Notes under the pieces: model-generated
Database searches by the model: none
What the model was told of the DNA's origin: nothing
Seen by the model: only the letters and a program-made list of their open reading frames with translations
In this document: piece after piece, positions 36,720 to 48,645 of the stretch
How the letters are laid out: each line of letters opens with the position of its first letter
Numbering within the stretch: position 1 is the stretch's first letter
NCBI RefSeq assembly: GCF_000189635.1
Contig: NW_002476463.1
Span: 372,001-436,000, forward strand
DNA from: Tetrahymena thermophila SB210
Taxonomy: Eukaryota; Ciliophora; Oligohymenophorea; Hymenostomatida; Tetrahymenidae
Direction: 5' to 3'
Length of the DNA: 64,000 nucleotides
Made by a program: the position numbers and the translations under genes

Positions 36720-38054
36720 GATTAATTATTATAAAATTGTACATATAAATATTTGTTTATGCAAAATATGTTTTGAGTAGCAAATACCGACATAAATATT
36801 ATTAAATACACATAAATTTGGAGGGAAAAAAATAGTACATTCATAAATTTTATAATTTAATGAATTCTATACTTTTATCATGTAAATTAGTAAAAGCTTT
36901 AAAATAACTCAAATCTATATTCATTTCTGAAATCTGGTTAATTTAATCTTTTATCACTCCTCAATCACATGATTAAACCCAAAATTTTTAAACAATAAAT
37001 CTGAATATAAATTGTTTAATTAATTTTAATGGTATTTTATTTTCAGGTAATTCAAAAAAGATTTACAGACACTTACAATTATCGTAATAGAAATGTCTAC
37101 AGTTTTAACTAGAAAAAATTATTCCAGTGATTTATGATGTTAAATACAAGTTATTAATTAATTAATTAATTAATTAACAATTGACTGAAGCCTTTATAAA
37201 ATTCATATATGTTTCACTTATTGTTAAAATACATATATGTTTGCTATGAAATTAATATGGTATTACTGACTTCAAATATGCGAGCAGTTTTGCTATTTTT
37301 AGATAAAAAACTATGAAAAAATAATTAGATAGTAAATTTATAATTATGGTAACTGGTTAACTAATTACTGATTTTAATATTTTTAATGCGTAAAAATCTT
37401 TTATTAGAAAAACGAGTTTTAATTTTTATTTAATTAGCTTAAATATTACTAAATATTTATCAATAGGTATGTACTAATACTATCTTTAGGTCTAATGACC
37501 TAATTTTGATGTTCAAATACCTTATTTTGATAAATAATAATCACATCAAAGTATTCTGTATTTTTCTACTATAACTAAACATATATTATTTAAAGCTTCT
37601 TTCAATGTCCCTCTTTTCCCACAAAATTTGTTTAAAGATAAAAGTAAATTTATTTCTTTTTGAATTCTTTTAATGGAGTGGGAATTTTCAGTTTTTTATT
37701 TTTATTTAGGAAGAAAGTTTTACTTGTCAAATGGGTTGAAATTTTTGAGGTTAAAATGAAAGGAAAGTAAATTTATTAAAATAGAAATTTAGAGTTATTT
37801 AATTAAATTAGGGATGATTAAAGAAAGTATTAATTTATATTTTTACAAAGTAAAAATAAATATTATATAATAATGAATACAGACAGAGTTATTAATTAGA
37901 TTTAATATAAGGATAAGAAAGCAGTGAGAAGATTTTGTTTGAATTAGAAAGTAATTAAATTAGATTTGTTTTGAATTGATTAGAATTAATTTATTATGTG
38001 TTCGTTTATTTATATAATGCAGTAGTTAGTTCGTTAGTTCTTAATATGATTGAT
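36720..38054. other. Intergenic spacer
   Basis: Upstream of the SWIM gene and downstream of the small Ser-rich gene, so it probably contains the SWIM promoter. It holds an (ATTA)n-type microsatellite at 37154-37177. No coding frame recognised. Confidence 0.5.
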
Positions 38055-38418
38055 TCAAAAGAAATTGCTAAAATTGAATTTGCCTCTTCTTTCAAGGATT
38101 AAATTTGATCTTATTTCAAGAGAGAATTCTTTAAGATTGTTTCCGTTTTATAAAGGAGAAAGAACTTAGGATGAGCTATTGCTGCTGCTACTAGAGCTCA
38201 TACTATCTTCCCTTTAAATTTCTTCAAAAGCAAATAGCTTTTAAGATTGATAATATTATTATTATTTTTAGAAGGGGTCTACAATGCATATGTTTTACTC
38301 ATCGAGCCAGTCATTAATATTTTATTCAATAGATTCCCATTCATCTCTACCTTTAGAAGCATTCATAATATATTATATATCAAGAATACCCTTTTTCTTC
38401 GATTAAGGAGCCTTGCAA

Positions 38419-38463
<45 letters not shown>

Positions 38464-38498
38464 GAAGAAGAGCAAGAAGATAGAAGTAAAGAAGACAT
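38055..38498 (-). CDS. Small poly-Ser protein, function unknown
   Basis: Not recognised. One open frame of 147 residues from ATG at 38498 to TGA at 38055. Near the N-terminus it passes through a long GAT microsatellite (read as TCA, Ser), giving about 20 consecutive serines. It then has C-K-A-P-Q-S-K-K-K-G, a Trp-containing segment (D-E-W-E-S-I and N-D-W-L-D-E), a second Ser tract and a basic end (L-E-R-R-G-K-F-N-F). The richer base composition and use of TAA/TAG as Gln suit real coding. No signal peptide or membrane segment. It could be a later exon of a larger gene, but the ATG has a good in-frame position. Confidence 0.5.
38419..38460. repeat. (GAT)14 microsatellite inside a coding frame
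   Basis: Fourteen perfect GAT units, continued by GAA units to 38470. On the minus strand the frame of the small gene reads it as TCA/TCT serine codons. Confidence 0.95.
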
Positions 38499-40753
38499 GA
38501 TAATACAAATCTTTTTAGAGTGTTAAATTTATGGTTGGATTTATTTTAAATTTTTAAACTTTATTTTTTTATTTATTTTATTTTTTTAATTATTAATTAA
38601 TTTCATAAATAATTAATTTCATTGTTACGAATTTTAAAGACATGCAGTATGTATGAGTGCATGTGGGTTTCTGCTTAATTTACAAGTTGTTTGTTTTTAA
38701 TGACATTATTTTTAATTCTTTAGAACGGCTGAGGAAAATTAATTTCTGGATAATTTTTTGATTTTACTGTCATCTTTATTTTTAATAAATTCTGATATAA
38801 TCTAAAATTTTGGCTTACGCTCAGATTATAAATAAAATTTTGAGCTAGCTAGCTGGCTTTTTTTCATAAATCAAGGAGCACCTATAAGAATATTCTTCTT
38901 AGCTGATATAAAATAGATTAGGTACAAACTCATTAAATTATTGCATCTATCAAAATCGATTATCATCCAAAGCAAAAGAAAATATAATATTAATACTTTC
39001 AGCCTGACTTATAGAAATTCTAGCAAAACAATAATGATAAATCATCAAGAATTAAATTCCATTCTTTAATTGAATTTTCTCATTAAATATTAAAAATAAT
39101 TTGATATGCGTTTCAAAAATATTCAATTCCTCTCTCGAATTACATTTTTAAAATAATTCAATTTTTTTAAGAATTATAAAAATTATGTATTTGTTTAACT
39201 AATTTAATAATAAAAAGAGTTATATTAAATCAAAATACTTTGTTTTTATTTATTTATTAATAATAATTTTTACAAGATTATTTTTGATTTATATTATAAT
39301 TTGTTCTATATTTCATTCTCTCTCTATTAACAAAAGAACTAAAAATAACATTTCTAAAAACTAAGCAAAAATACTATTAGATTATAGCATACAATATTAC
39401 TTTATTGCATATTTTGCATCAAAAAGTTTTATTTTAAATAGTAAACCTTAATCCAAATTAATAATAATAATCCAAAACACATATCCCTAAAACTTCTACA
39501 AAAACTAAGCTCTTTATGTTTTTTATTCTTTGAAATGCGTTAGAACTATATTTAAAAAACTCATTCTGTACAGATAGTTCTAACACTGAGCTCTATAAAC
39601 CTTCTTAATACATGGAATTGATGGAATTCACGAAAGTTTTAAAATATGTAAACCTTTTATTTGTAATTTAAAATATATTTCATTAATGTGAAAATAAATC
39701 AATAATCTTAAACGTAACATATCTTGACCTGGAAAAAAAACGTTTTTATATTGTCTGTAGATTACTGCTCAATAAAAAAGGAAACAATATCCAAACACTT
39801 CCAATTTGCAAAATAAAGTATTGTATGAAATAAATTTTATAGTATTTTTAGTTTAGCAAATAGCTTTTGTAAATATGCTTCTATAAATTGTTTTAGCAAC
39901 GTCAATACAAAAAATAAAAAATTTAGTTTATTCAATCAAATTTAATTATATAATAATAGGTTATTAAATTTTATTGAGTTATTTAAAAGGTTAATTATAG
40001 ATTAAAAACTTATTCCAACAATAAATTCATTATACAAAAATTTGACCTGTATTAAAAATTAAAGTAGTAAAAACTCAGTTCTAAAATAAAAAAATGTTAC
40101 TTGAGTTATAAATTCATTATTTAAGTAGCAAAAATATTCAGATTCTATTTGAAAAATAGAACCAAAAATTTTAAGCTTCTTAAAATGATAGTTTAAATAA
40201 ATTATAAACTGATTAATTGATAAGTAACAGCTTTTATGTTCGTTCACTCATTTATTTTTTATTAAATTTTTTAAAATTTATTATTAAATTTTGAAATCTT
40301 GTTTCAAGCTTATTGATTAGCATTCAAGATTTATCTGCCATTTACTCTATTCAAGGATGTATATAATTTATTATAAATTTATGGCTAGCTAAGATAATAT
40401 TACATTAATTAAATAAATAAAGATAGAATTAATTTGAGGTTAGTTTTTTTCGAGCTTCTTATTTTTTTATTTACAGTTAGTTATTCAAATAATATTTTTA
40501 AATAATTGATAAAAAATATTTTATTTTTAAATATCTTAGAAATTTTAATTTAAGAAATTTAAATTAAAGTACTTTTTATTCTTTTTCTATATTTTAACTA
40601 ATAGAAAAGAGAAAATAATGCATTCTATCTATTCATTCTACTTAACCGCTCATCCTAATTAATCAAAATCAAATCTAAAAAATTCTTTAATTTTTAATTT
40701 CTTTTATTTTCTAGTAGATTACAAAAATAAAATAGGGACTTTTTTATAAGCTT
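38499..40753. other. Intergenic spacer between divergent genes
   Basis: 2.25 kb between the start of the small Ser-rich gene and the start of the poly(A) polymerase gene. It holds the inverted repeat at 39507-39593. No protein-like frame was found; 40059-40247 is a chance frame. Confidence 0.5.
39507..39593. other. Inverted repeat / possible structured RNA
   Basis: A perfect 10-base inverted repeat (39539-39548 with 39575-39584) encloses a 26-base loop. An outer 5-base pair block (39508-39512 with 39588-39592) closes it. The stretch is less A+T-rich than its surroundings. It could be the stem of a small noncoding RNA, but no box elements or family could be assigned, and the strand is not known. 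Confidence 0.3.
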
Positions 40754-43669
40754 ATGAGTTAATAAAATTCTTCAAAAAAAGATTTTGAATCAAAATATAG
40801 TCGTGTGATATTCACTGAACAGGAAATTAATATTATGAAAACTCCCCATGCTATTATGAGCAACTAAAAGGGGTGGAAAAAGGATAGAGAAAGATCCTAA
40901 GAAATTGATTATATGATGAAACCATATTTTGGAACTGAAGAAACAGAACTTTCTAAGTAAAGGTATGTCAATGAGCTGCAAGAAATAGTCACTAAATGGA
41001 GCACTGAATTAGCTTAGTAAATATTAGGTGTATCATCAGAAGAAAGCAAAAAGGTAATGCAAAAAATCCTATTTTTATTTCTTAATAAATAATTTAAATT
41101 CTAATTATTTAGATAGATTAAAATGGTTAAAAAAAAGGAAAATTACGATGAAAATCTAGTTAAAAATTTTAAGATATTTTAAAAATTAGCAAATATCCAT
41201 TTTTACAGCTATATTAATTTGAAATTTTTATTAATTTGAATTCATTTTAATTGTATTTTAATATTTATAAAGTATACTGCTAAATTATTGACTTTTGGAT
41301 CTTCTATTTTAGGTGTTAGCTCTAAAAAGGGAGATATTGATATGGTTTGCACATGTCCTAATTTTATTAAAAGAAATCCTCATTTTGAAGAAGAACTATG
41401 TTAAATTTTGCTGAATAATGAGAATGTTAAATAATTATCCAATATTCGTACTGCAAAAGTTCCAATCATTACATTTTAATACAAAGAGTAAGATATCGAT
41501 ATATCGTTTGCTCAATTGCAACTTCCTTAGTTACCTCCTACTATAGAAGAATATGTTAGCGATGATCTACTTTAAAACATGGAAGAAAGAGATATCCTGT
41601 CTCTGAGCGGTAGAAGATGCAACTAAGCTATAGTTAGGAGTGTTCCAAATTTATAGAATTTTTAGATTACTTGCAGATTTATCAAATTGTGGGCATAATC
41701 AAAAGGAATATACGAAAATTCTATAGGATTTTTAGGTGGTATAAGTTGGGCTATTCTTGTAGCTAAAATATGCTAAATGTTTCCCAATTATGAAGCTAAT
41801 TAATTGCTAGATGAATTTTTTTATTACTATTCTAACTGGGACTTTACAAGTGTTCATGTGTTACTAAATGATTACTATAACTAGAGAACGCCTAAATGTA
41901 ACGCACCATATTCATCTTATATTACTATTTTAATATAATTTTCTTAATATACTCCGTATCTTTGTTTATATGTTCAAGAACATGAAAATCTTCTTACTTA
42001 ATTTCAATTTTACTTCTTAAGATTTCATCAATTAATAAATAAATAAATCAATCAATAAATTAATGAATCAAAATGCTGTTTTTACTTACTTACTTATCTA
42101 TTTTATTAAAATAATTTCAACCTACTAATACTATATTATTATTTTAACTTACTAAAATATCTCAGAAAGAGCTATTACTCTTTACATGAATGTAATGACA
42201 GCCTGTTATCCAGAATACAATTCTACAGAAAGGGTCAAAGAAATTACTCTTTACATCATTAAATAGAGATTACAGTAAAATTAATTTGTTTTTTTTATTA
42301 AATTTTAACTTACTATTAATAAACCAACAAAAAAACGAGATTTTAACTTCGTTAATAATTTGATGATTTTCTCTAAAATTTAACTTCTTTTAAAAAAAAA
42401 AGAAGAGGTATTTAAGAATATATTTTATACTTGCTAATTAAACCAATTTAAAAAAATAATTATTGATATTTTAAATAAAAAATATTTTTAAGTTTTAACA
42501 ACTTCCCTCATTTTCATATAATTCATTTTGATCAGAAATTTCATTGATAAAAATACTTTTGAAATTCAATCACAAAAATATAAAAATGAAATATTTAAAA
42601 AATATGAATAAGAGAGATAAAAATTATGAAATATCAAATACTTAAATGATATTTTTATTTTTTTTTAAATTATAAAAATAGTGAAGCAAATGAATTAATA
42701 TAGAAAGAAATAAAATACTAATATAAACACTATAAAGACTTGTTAGTAAATTATGATTTTGTTAATAACTATTAGGTCTTTATAGAATATAGTTTATAGT
42801 ACCCGGAGAAAATTAAAACATAAGTAACTGACAAGGAATTTGAGGATTTTATGAATGCTTCTAAAGTAAAAATATTAAATTTGATATAAAGACTATCTGA
42901 ATCTCGTCCATAAGGTGTTGAGTTTTGCCCATGGCCTTAGTTTTTTGCAAAAACATAGGTGTCTTATAAAAAAATTTAAGTGCTTTATATAGGGATAAAT
43001 GATAATTCAGAAGAAAAAAACTAGGATTTAGAGAAGGACTGTAAACAACAAATATAATCGTTTTATCAGCTTCTTAAGAATGAGCAAAAATATTCGTAAA
43101 AATTTTTTAATTAGGTTTAATGTTAGTGATTTAAAAAGATGATTGATTGATTGCTTTTGCTTATTTGATAGACTTACTCAATATCTATTTTTTTTTTTAT
43201 TTATTTAAAATTAAAAACAGAGTGGATTTATTTAGAAAGATCCACTAAAACTCTTTCTTTTTGATTTAAAATTTATCTTACTTCTTTAATAAAACTCTAG
43301 AACTTATTTGGAAAAATTCGATGTCGGTATGGATTGGATCAGCAATAAAGAAATAATAAGAAAAACTTTTAAGTTAACTCAGGGCACATACGAAATAACA
43401 ATTCCTAAAGAAGATTAACAAAAATAAGACATTTCGAAGTATGAAGTTACAGTACAAAAAAAAATTAAATTGAATGAGTAAGGAAATTAAGCAAGCAGCT
43501 CAAATAACAATGTAAATTAAAATGAAGAATTTAATACAAAAAGCAATAATTATTTTATAACTAGGATATTAAGGATTGTTCGAACGAAGATGATCAGTAG
43601 TAGCAACTTCAAGTAGGTGAGGAAGAAGAATAAGCAGAGGAAAATTGTGATATCAACGATTTTTATTGA
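40754..43669 (+). CDS. Nuclear poly(A) polymerase
   Basis: Adds poly(A) tails to pre-mRNA 3' ends. Exon 1 starts at 40754 and ends at 41053. Exon 2 (from 41273) has the nucleotidyltransferase signature F-G-S followed by G-D-I-D and the third aspartate in Q-D-I-D-I-S-F-A. Then come L-S-G-R-R, F-I-K-L-W-A and G-F-L-G-G-I-S-W-A, all as in canonical poly(A) polymerases. Exon 3 (about 42162-42273) has C-Y-P-E-Y-N-S-T, and later exons (about 42685-43120 and 43300 on) carry the RNA-binding domain. A likely 53-bp last intron (about 43512-43564) leads to an acidic Gln-rich tail ending at TGA 43667-43669. The long basic C-terminal tail of vertebrate enzymes is absent, as in yeast. Splice sites of exons 3-4 are by eye. 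Confidence 0.88.
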
Positions 43670-46118
43670 AAATCTAAATACTTATTGATAAAATTTTTGT
43701 ATACTCTTGGCTTGTTTGAGTGAGTTACTAAAAATAGACATATATACATAAACACATTATAAATTATATTTATTATAATTAAATAAACAAAAACTGTAAA
43801 TTTAAATTTAATAACATATTTTTAAACCTCCTTATGTAAATCAAAGAAATTAATATTAAATATTTGTAAAATTTATCATTTGCACTAGTGTAGACAATTC
43901 AATTAATATTTTCTCATATTATTAAATAATATTTGTCATTTAAAAAATATTTCAATCTCAAAAATAAATTACAGATATATTACTTTTTTAAATTTAACAT
44001 AAAAGACAATATAGATAATACCTTATGAATTTAAATTAACATTATCAGTTTTTTTGTTAATGAATTAACGACATTATAAGAAATGTAAACATCTGATAAT
44101 ATAATTTACTGAATCACTAATATTTTATGAAATTTTTGATTAACAAATTCAAATAAGCAAATAAAATAAAATTTTGTAGCATTTAGTAATATAAGTATAT
44201 GTAATTTAAATAATCTGATAAAATTAGTTAAAACTCCTGCTATTTGATTTCAGTTATTAATAGCTCATTAAGTTGACAAAAAGCTTAGAATAATCTATTT
44301 TGACTAAATCATTAATTAGTTTTTGATTTTGGATTCAGTATTGATTAGAAAAAAAATCAGTTTGAAATAACAGAAAAATAATATATTTAATAAATATCAT
44401 TTAAATACAGAAATATATTTCCAGAGTGTATTATTATTCTTTTAAAGTTAAATATACTCAATTATTTCTTATTTACACTTTCATAAAATATGGCAAGATT
44501 CTTTTACTCTTCGAAATAGTATTAAATTTTTATAAAATTACGTTAAATCAAACAAAATATTGATTCAGTACAACATTTTTTAAACTCGTTTAAATTGCTC
44601 AAAATATTTAAAACAAAAAACAGATTTAAATTTTATGAATATTTTACAAATATGTTTAAAGTATTTTAGTCTTGTTTTCTTACAAATATTTCGAATGAAT
44701 AAAAGATTTGTTATTGTAGAAATAAAATAAAAAAATAATAAGAAATTTCATTAAAAAATAATTTGCAACTTTAAATTAATTAAACAACACTAAATCAATT
44801 TCAAAAAAAATAAATATAATTATTTTAATAAGAATTTTCATGAAGATAATTTAAAATCGGAAGAAATTTTTGTTTCATTTTTAAAATATATGAACAGATT
44901 AAATATGGATCTTCTGTATATAGAATTTACACAATAAATAAGAATTAATCTATTTAAATAAATTATTTATATATATATTTTTAAATGATTCAGTTTTTTA
45001 TTTTAGGCAAAAGAATTTTATTTATGTCTTTTTATATGTATGTAAGTAAGAAATTATGAAGGAGTAAATTAATCTTTGGGTATATTTTTAATGTTAATAT
45101 CTAATTTTTTTAATAAATTATTATTATTATTGCTATTGTTATTGTCTATAATATATTGAGTTAGTAATCTATTTTATATTAAACCATATTTTTATAAATT
45201 AACAAGGAAAAGATTTAGTACATATTTTTCTACCTCCTATAATAAAATGCTTTACATGTGCTCAAAGCAATTGCTATGTAGAAGTAATTTTATGCGCAGG
45301 GTTAATTAGACTCATATTTTTTAGGTTTAATTTGGTTAAAAATATAATTTGGTTAATTTTAAATGAAAAAATGATCAATTGATTGGTTTTTTTGATTTTA
45401 AAGAAGCCATATTCAAGCAATTTATTCTAACTTTTGAATGATTTTTTTTATTTGGATCTAAGCTAAATAATATTCACTTTGAAACTATCTGGTATTTTTT
45501 ATTTTGATTTAGTAAATAGATTTATTTTAATTATTTACCTCTCTGTTTAATAAACACGTTTCCGATAAACTAACTGATTAGTTTAATTAATATAGCTGAT
45601 TTATTAATAGCATTTAAAATTATGTGGCTTTTTAAGTGTTAGATTAAAAACCATTCATTCATTTTTTGCATTTTGTAAATGAAAAGAAGTTTAATTCAGT
45701 CAGTCGTTTGTTCTTTTAATAGAGTATTTATTTTTGTAATAAAAATTGAGATTTTGAATTTTATTAGTATAGATTTATTTTTTTGAAATAGAGAAAATTT
45801 ATTATGATATTTGTTTGACTTTTTCATGTATTCAAGACTTTTATTTATATTTAAAGTCCCTCATTCATTCTTTATGTCATTCAATTCAGTCAGTATTCAT
45901 CATCAATCCTAGAAGTTATTTAAAAATTTATTAATTTTTGAAAATGTTTGTTTAAATCAAGAGATTTATTGCATAAGGGCAGCAGCTATGCTATGAAGTC
46001 AAAATATTGAGATTCAAAAAATTTTGAGACTAAGCTGCTTATTAATTTTTATAATTTAGTTTTTGCTAAATATTTTGTCTGGGATTTTTAATATTTTTGG
46101 GGTTATTTACAAAACTAT
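43670..46118. other. Intergenic spacer between convergent genes
   Basis: 2.4 kb of A+T-rich DNA with no recognised frame, RNA or repeat, other than short TTATTA runs near 45120. Confidence 0.5.
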
Positions 46119-46922
46119 TCAATTATAGTAGAAATATTCATAGCAATTTTACTGGCTTAATGAGTGTGGAGCTTACTAGCATACGTCAATAGTTTTACAA
46201 GGATGTTGTCTTCTCTTTAAAAGAATAGAGCTGCGTTGGAGAGACAATTAACTATTCAAAGAGTTAGTAGTTGAGATACTGTCTAAATAACTCATTGTGC
46301 CTTACTATTTTACTTTGTAATCGACAATATTTTATGGATTTTCTCTTTACAATTCATTTTCATCAAACGATGATATATTACTATCATTATCATCTTCATC
46401 TTGTTCTTCATTGTTATTTTATTTGTCGCAATCTGTTTTTTGAATAACTTAAATCTCATCTTCGAATTCTTTTTTCTACGAGCGAGAACCCTCTTCGTCA
46501 CTTGAACACTATTAATTAGATAAGATGACTGATGATATCACTTGGCTTTTGATTCTTTAGTAATAGTCCATTTGTTTCTGCATCGGATCAGTTATATAGA
46601 CTTAATTTTCATCAAGATAATTGTGAATCCTGATCTCCACTTGATCCATGTTCCAGCGCAGTTTCATTTCTTCTGTGAAATTCTTAAGCAAATGTAGTGT
46701 TCTTCCTTTCTTCTACTTTTTAAAGTCTTGAAGAGAGAAGTTATCTCCGCTTTAATAAATATTCTGCTGCGAAATCTGCTGCTCAAGATGATCAAAATTC
46801 TAACTAGGTTATGCATCATGTTAGCTCGATTATTCTTTGTATAATTCAGATTCTGATAAAAAATTACCATTATCAAGGTCATCAAATATAAGACTGTTTG
46901 GGTATATAGATTTAATTTCCAT
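46119..46922 (-). CDS. Gln-rich acidic protein, function unknown
   Basis: Not recognised. A single exon of 267 residues, ATG 46922 to TGA 46119. The N-terminal third is Gln/Ser-rich with D-D-L-D-N-G. The middle holds a more ordered stretch (K-K-G-R-T-L-H-L-L-K-N-F, then M-K-L-R-W-N-M-D-Q-V-E-I). An acidic segment follows (N-N-E-E-Q-D-E-D-D-N-D). The C-terminal third is Ser/Gln-rich with a basic K-R-R patch. No signal peptide or membrane segment. Many Gln codons are TAA/TAG, and CAG/CAA are mixed, as in neighbours. Plus-strand and shifted frames at 46310-46885 are shadows. It may be a regulatory or structural protein of largely disordered type. Confidence 0.6.
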
Positions 46923-48114
46923 TTTTAATTTAATTTACTGGTTTTCTTAATAAACAATTAATTAGTTGTTAAATATTTGTTATTTATTTAATAGTATTTG
47001 CTTGCTTTCTTGCTTAATGAATTTTATTTATTTTGATTTAGTTATTAAAATTTTTGTAAATGCTTTATTAACTTTGTTAGATTGTTAAATCGCCTTCTTT
47101 TGCCTATCTATAGGTTAGTTAATTGAAGACTTTGTTTCTTATTTACTTTACTCTGGTCTTATCTTTTATTCAAATAGGCTCAAATATTTTCAGTATCGAA
47201 AAAAATGCTACTCGAGAATAAAAAAGCGTATTCTATAAAATTGCAAGCCAAAAGAATAATTCAATATTTAGCTTTTTATTTAAATTTTTTTTGTAAGCTA
47301 CTTTTTTGTAAGTCTTTTTTTTTGATTAAATATTGATTATACACTAGCAACTGCATTGTTTGATTTTTAAAGCAGGATTAAATCAATTCTTTACTTTAAA
47401 TTAACTTTCTCTTTTATTTTTTGGTATACAAGTTATTGCATGTGTAGTGAGTATTAATGTTACAGAAATCAAATGATCTCTCTCTATCTAAGTTGCTCGT
47501 AACAAAAATTAATTAAAATTTTCTTTATTAAAATATGACAAATTAATTCTTGTTACAATTTAAAAATCTTCATATCACACTAAAAGTATTAAAAATAAAT
47601 AAGCAAAGATTTATTTTATTAAATTTATATATTTATTCTTGAATTTTGTTATCAGTACTCCTACCAATACATCAATCAAATCTTCTTACCACCAATAGAT
47701 TTTATAAGAATATTTTTTAAATAGCACCCAGTAAAATCGACTCAATTTGATATTAATGGCAATGAGCAAATATTTAACAAATACTTAGCTGTTAAGTTGA
47801 GATTTCTTGATATATTAAAAACTCCAATTCTTTCTCAAAATTGTGCTTGTTCTTAATAATTTTTCCCCCATAATCTGTTGTATTGCTTTCATGAATATTA
47901 ATTATTAATTATGATCTATTTGTAGTATTATTATAATTTCATGCAAGCCAAACAAAAAGACATAAAATCGTATTTAAATATCAAAATCAATTAATACCAA
48001 GGAAATATTTAAAAATAACTAAGACATTTAAGAAATGCAAATTAATCTTACACTTTATCTAAAATCTTTCTAATTTTTTACAATTTATTTATTAAAATTC
48101 AATTCTTTAGTTTT
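46923..48114. other. Intergenic spacer
   Basis: Upstream flank of the preceding minus-strand gene, so probably its promoter. No other signal seen. Confidence 0.45.
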
Positions 48115-48645
48115 ATGGTTTTTTTGATATCTTTAATTATTGTAAGAAAATCTGATATCTTTGATCATGAAATTAAACTACATTTAAGTGGTTCTGAAGT
48201 GGTTGAAAACCCTAAGAAGCATTGCAGTTAAATGAAATTTATCAAAACAAAAAAAGAATCTCTAGCCATAAAAGAGGCAGTCTATTTGTTTCCAAAAATA
48301 TTGTACTAACAAATTTAATATTTCCTTCCTCTTTAATTGATGTCAAGACTCATAACAAATTTTTTATTTTTTGTAAACTATTTATCAAGAACTCCATACT
48401 TAAAGCTACAAATCCAAATAAAGACATACACAAATACAATTATAAATTTCTTTGATTTTTTAATAAGATTAATTGAATTTATTTTTAACCAATTTAAGGT
48501 TCAAATGCTAATCTTAGTAGCAGAAAATTTGACCTATTATTATTATTATTCATATAATTCAATTAACTATAATAAAAATATTTTTATAATGATAATTAAT
48601 ACCTCATATGCATTTAATTATCTTATTAAAAAATCCTTATTTTGA
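48115..48645 (+). CDS. Doubtful 176-residue open frame
   Basis: An open frame runs from ATG 48115 to TGA 48643-48645. The first 65 residues look the more protein-like: a short hydrophobic start (V-F-L-I-S-L-I-I-V), then S-G-S-E-V-V-E-N-P-K-K-H-C and K-K-E-S-L-A-I-K-E-A. The rest is rich in Ile/Phe/Tyr/Asn and looks like translated A+T-rich spacer. With TGA as the only stop, frames of this length arise by chance in such DNA. No homolog is recognised. If real it could be a small secreted or membrane protein, or two exons of something shorter. Confidence 0.25.

Noticed and set aside
42306-42330. Possible chromosome-breakage sequence (starts like the 15-mer)
   Set aside because: Only the first bases match; the rest of the Tetrahymena 15-mer is absent.
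46310-46885. Two minus-strand frames in another phase
   Set aside because: Shadows of the 267-residue single-exon gene at 46119-46922.
48485-48500. T-loop-like word suggesting a tRNA
   Set aside because: No acceptor, D or anticodon stem can be formed around it.
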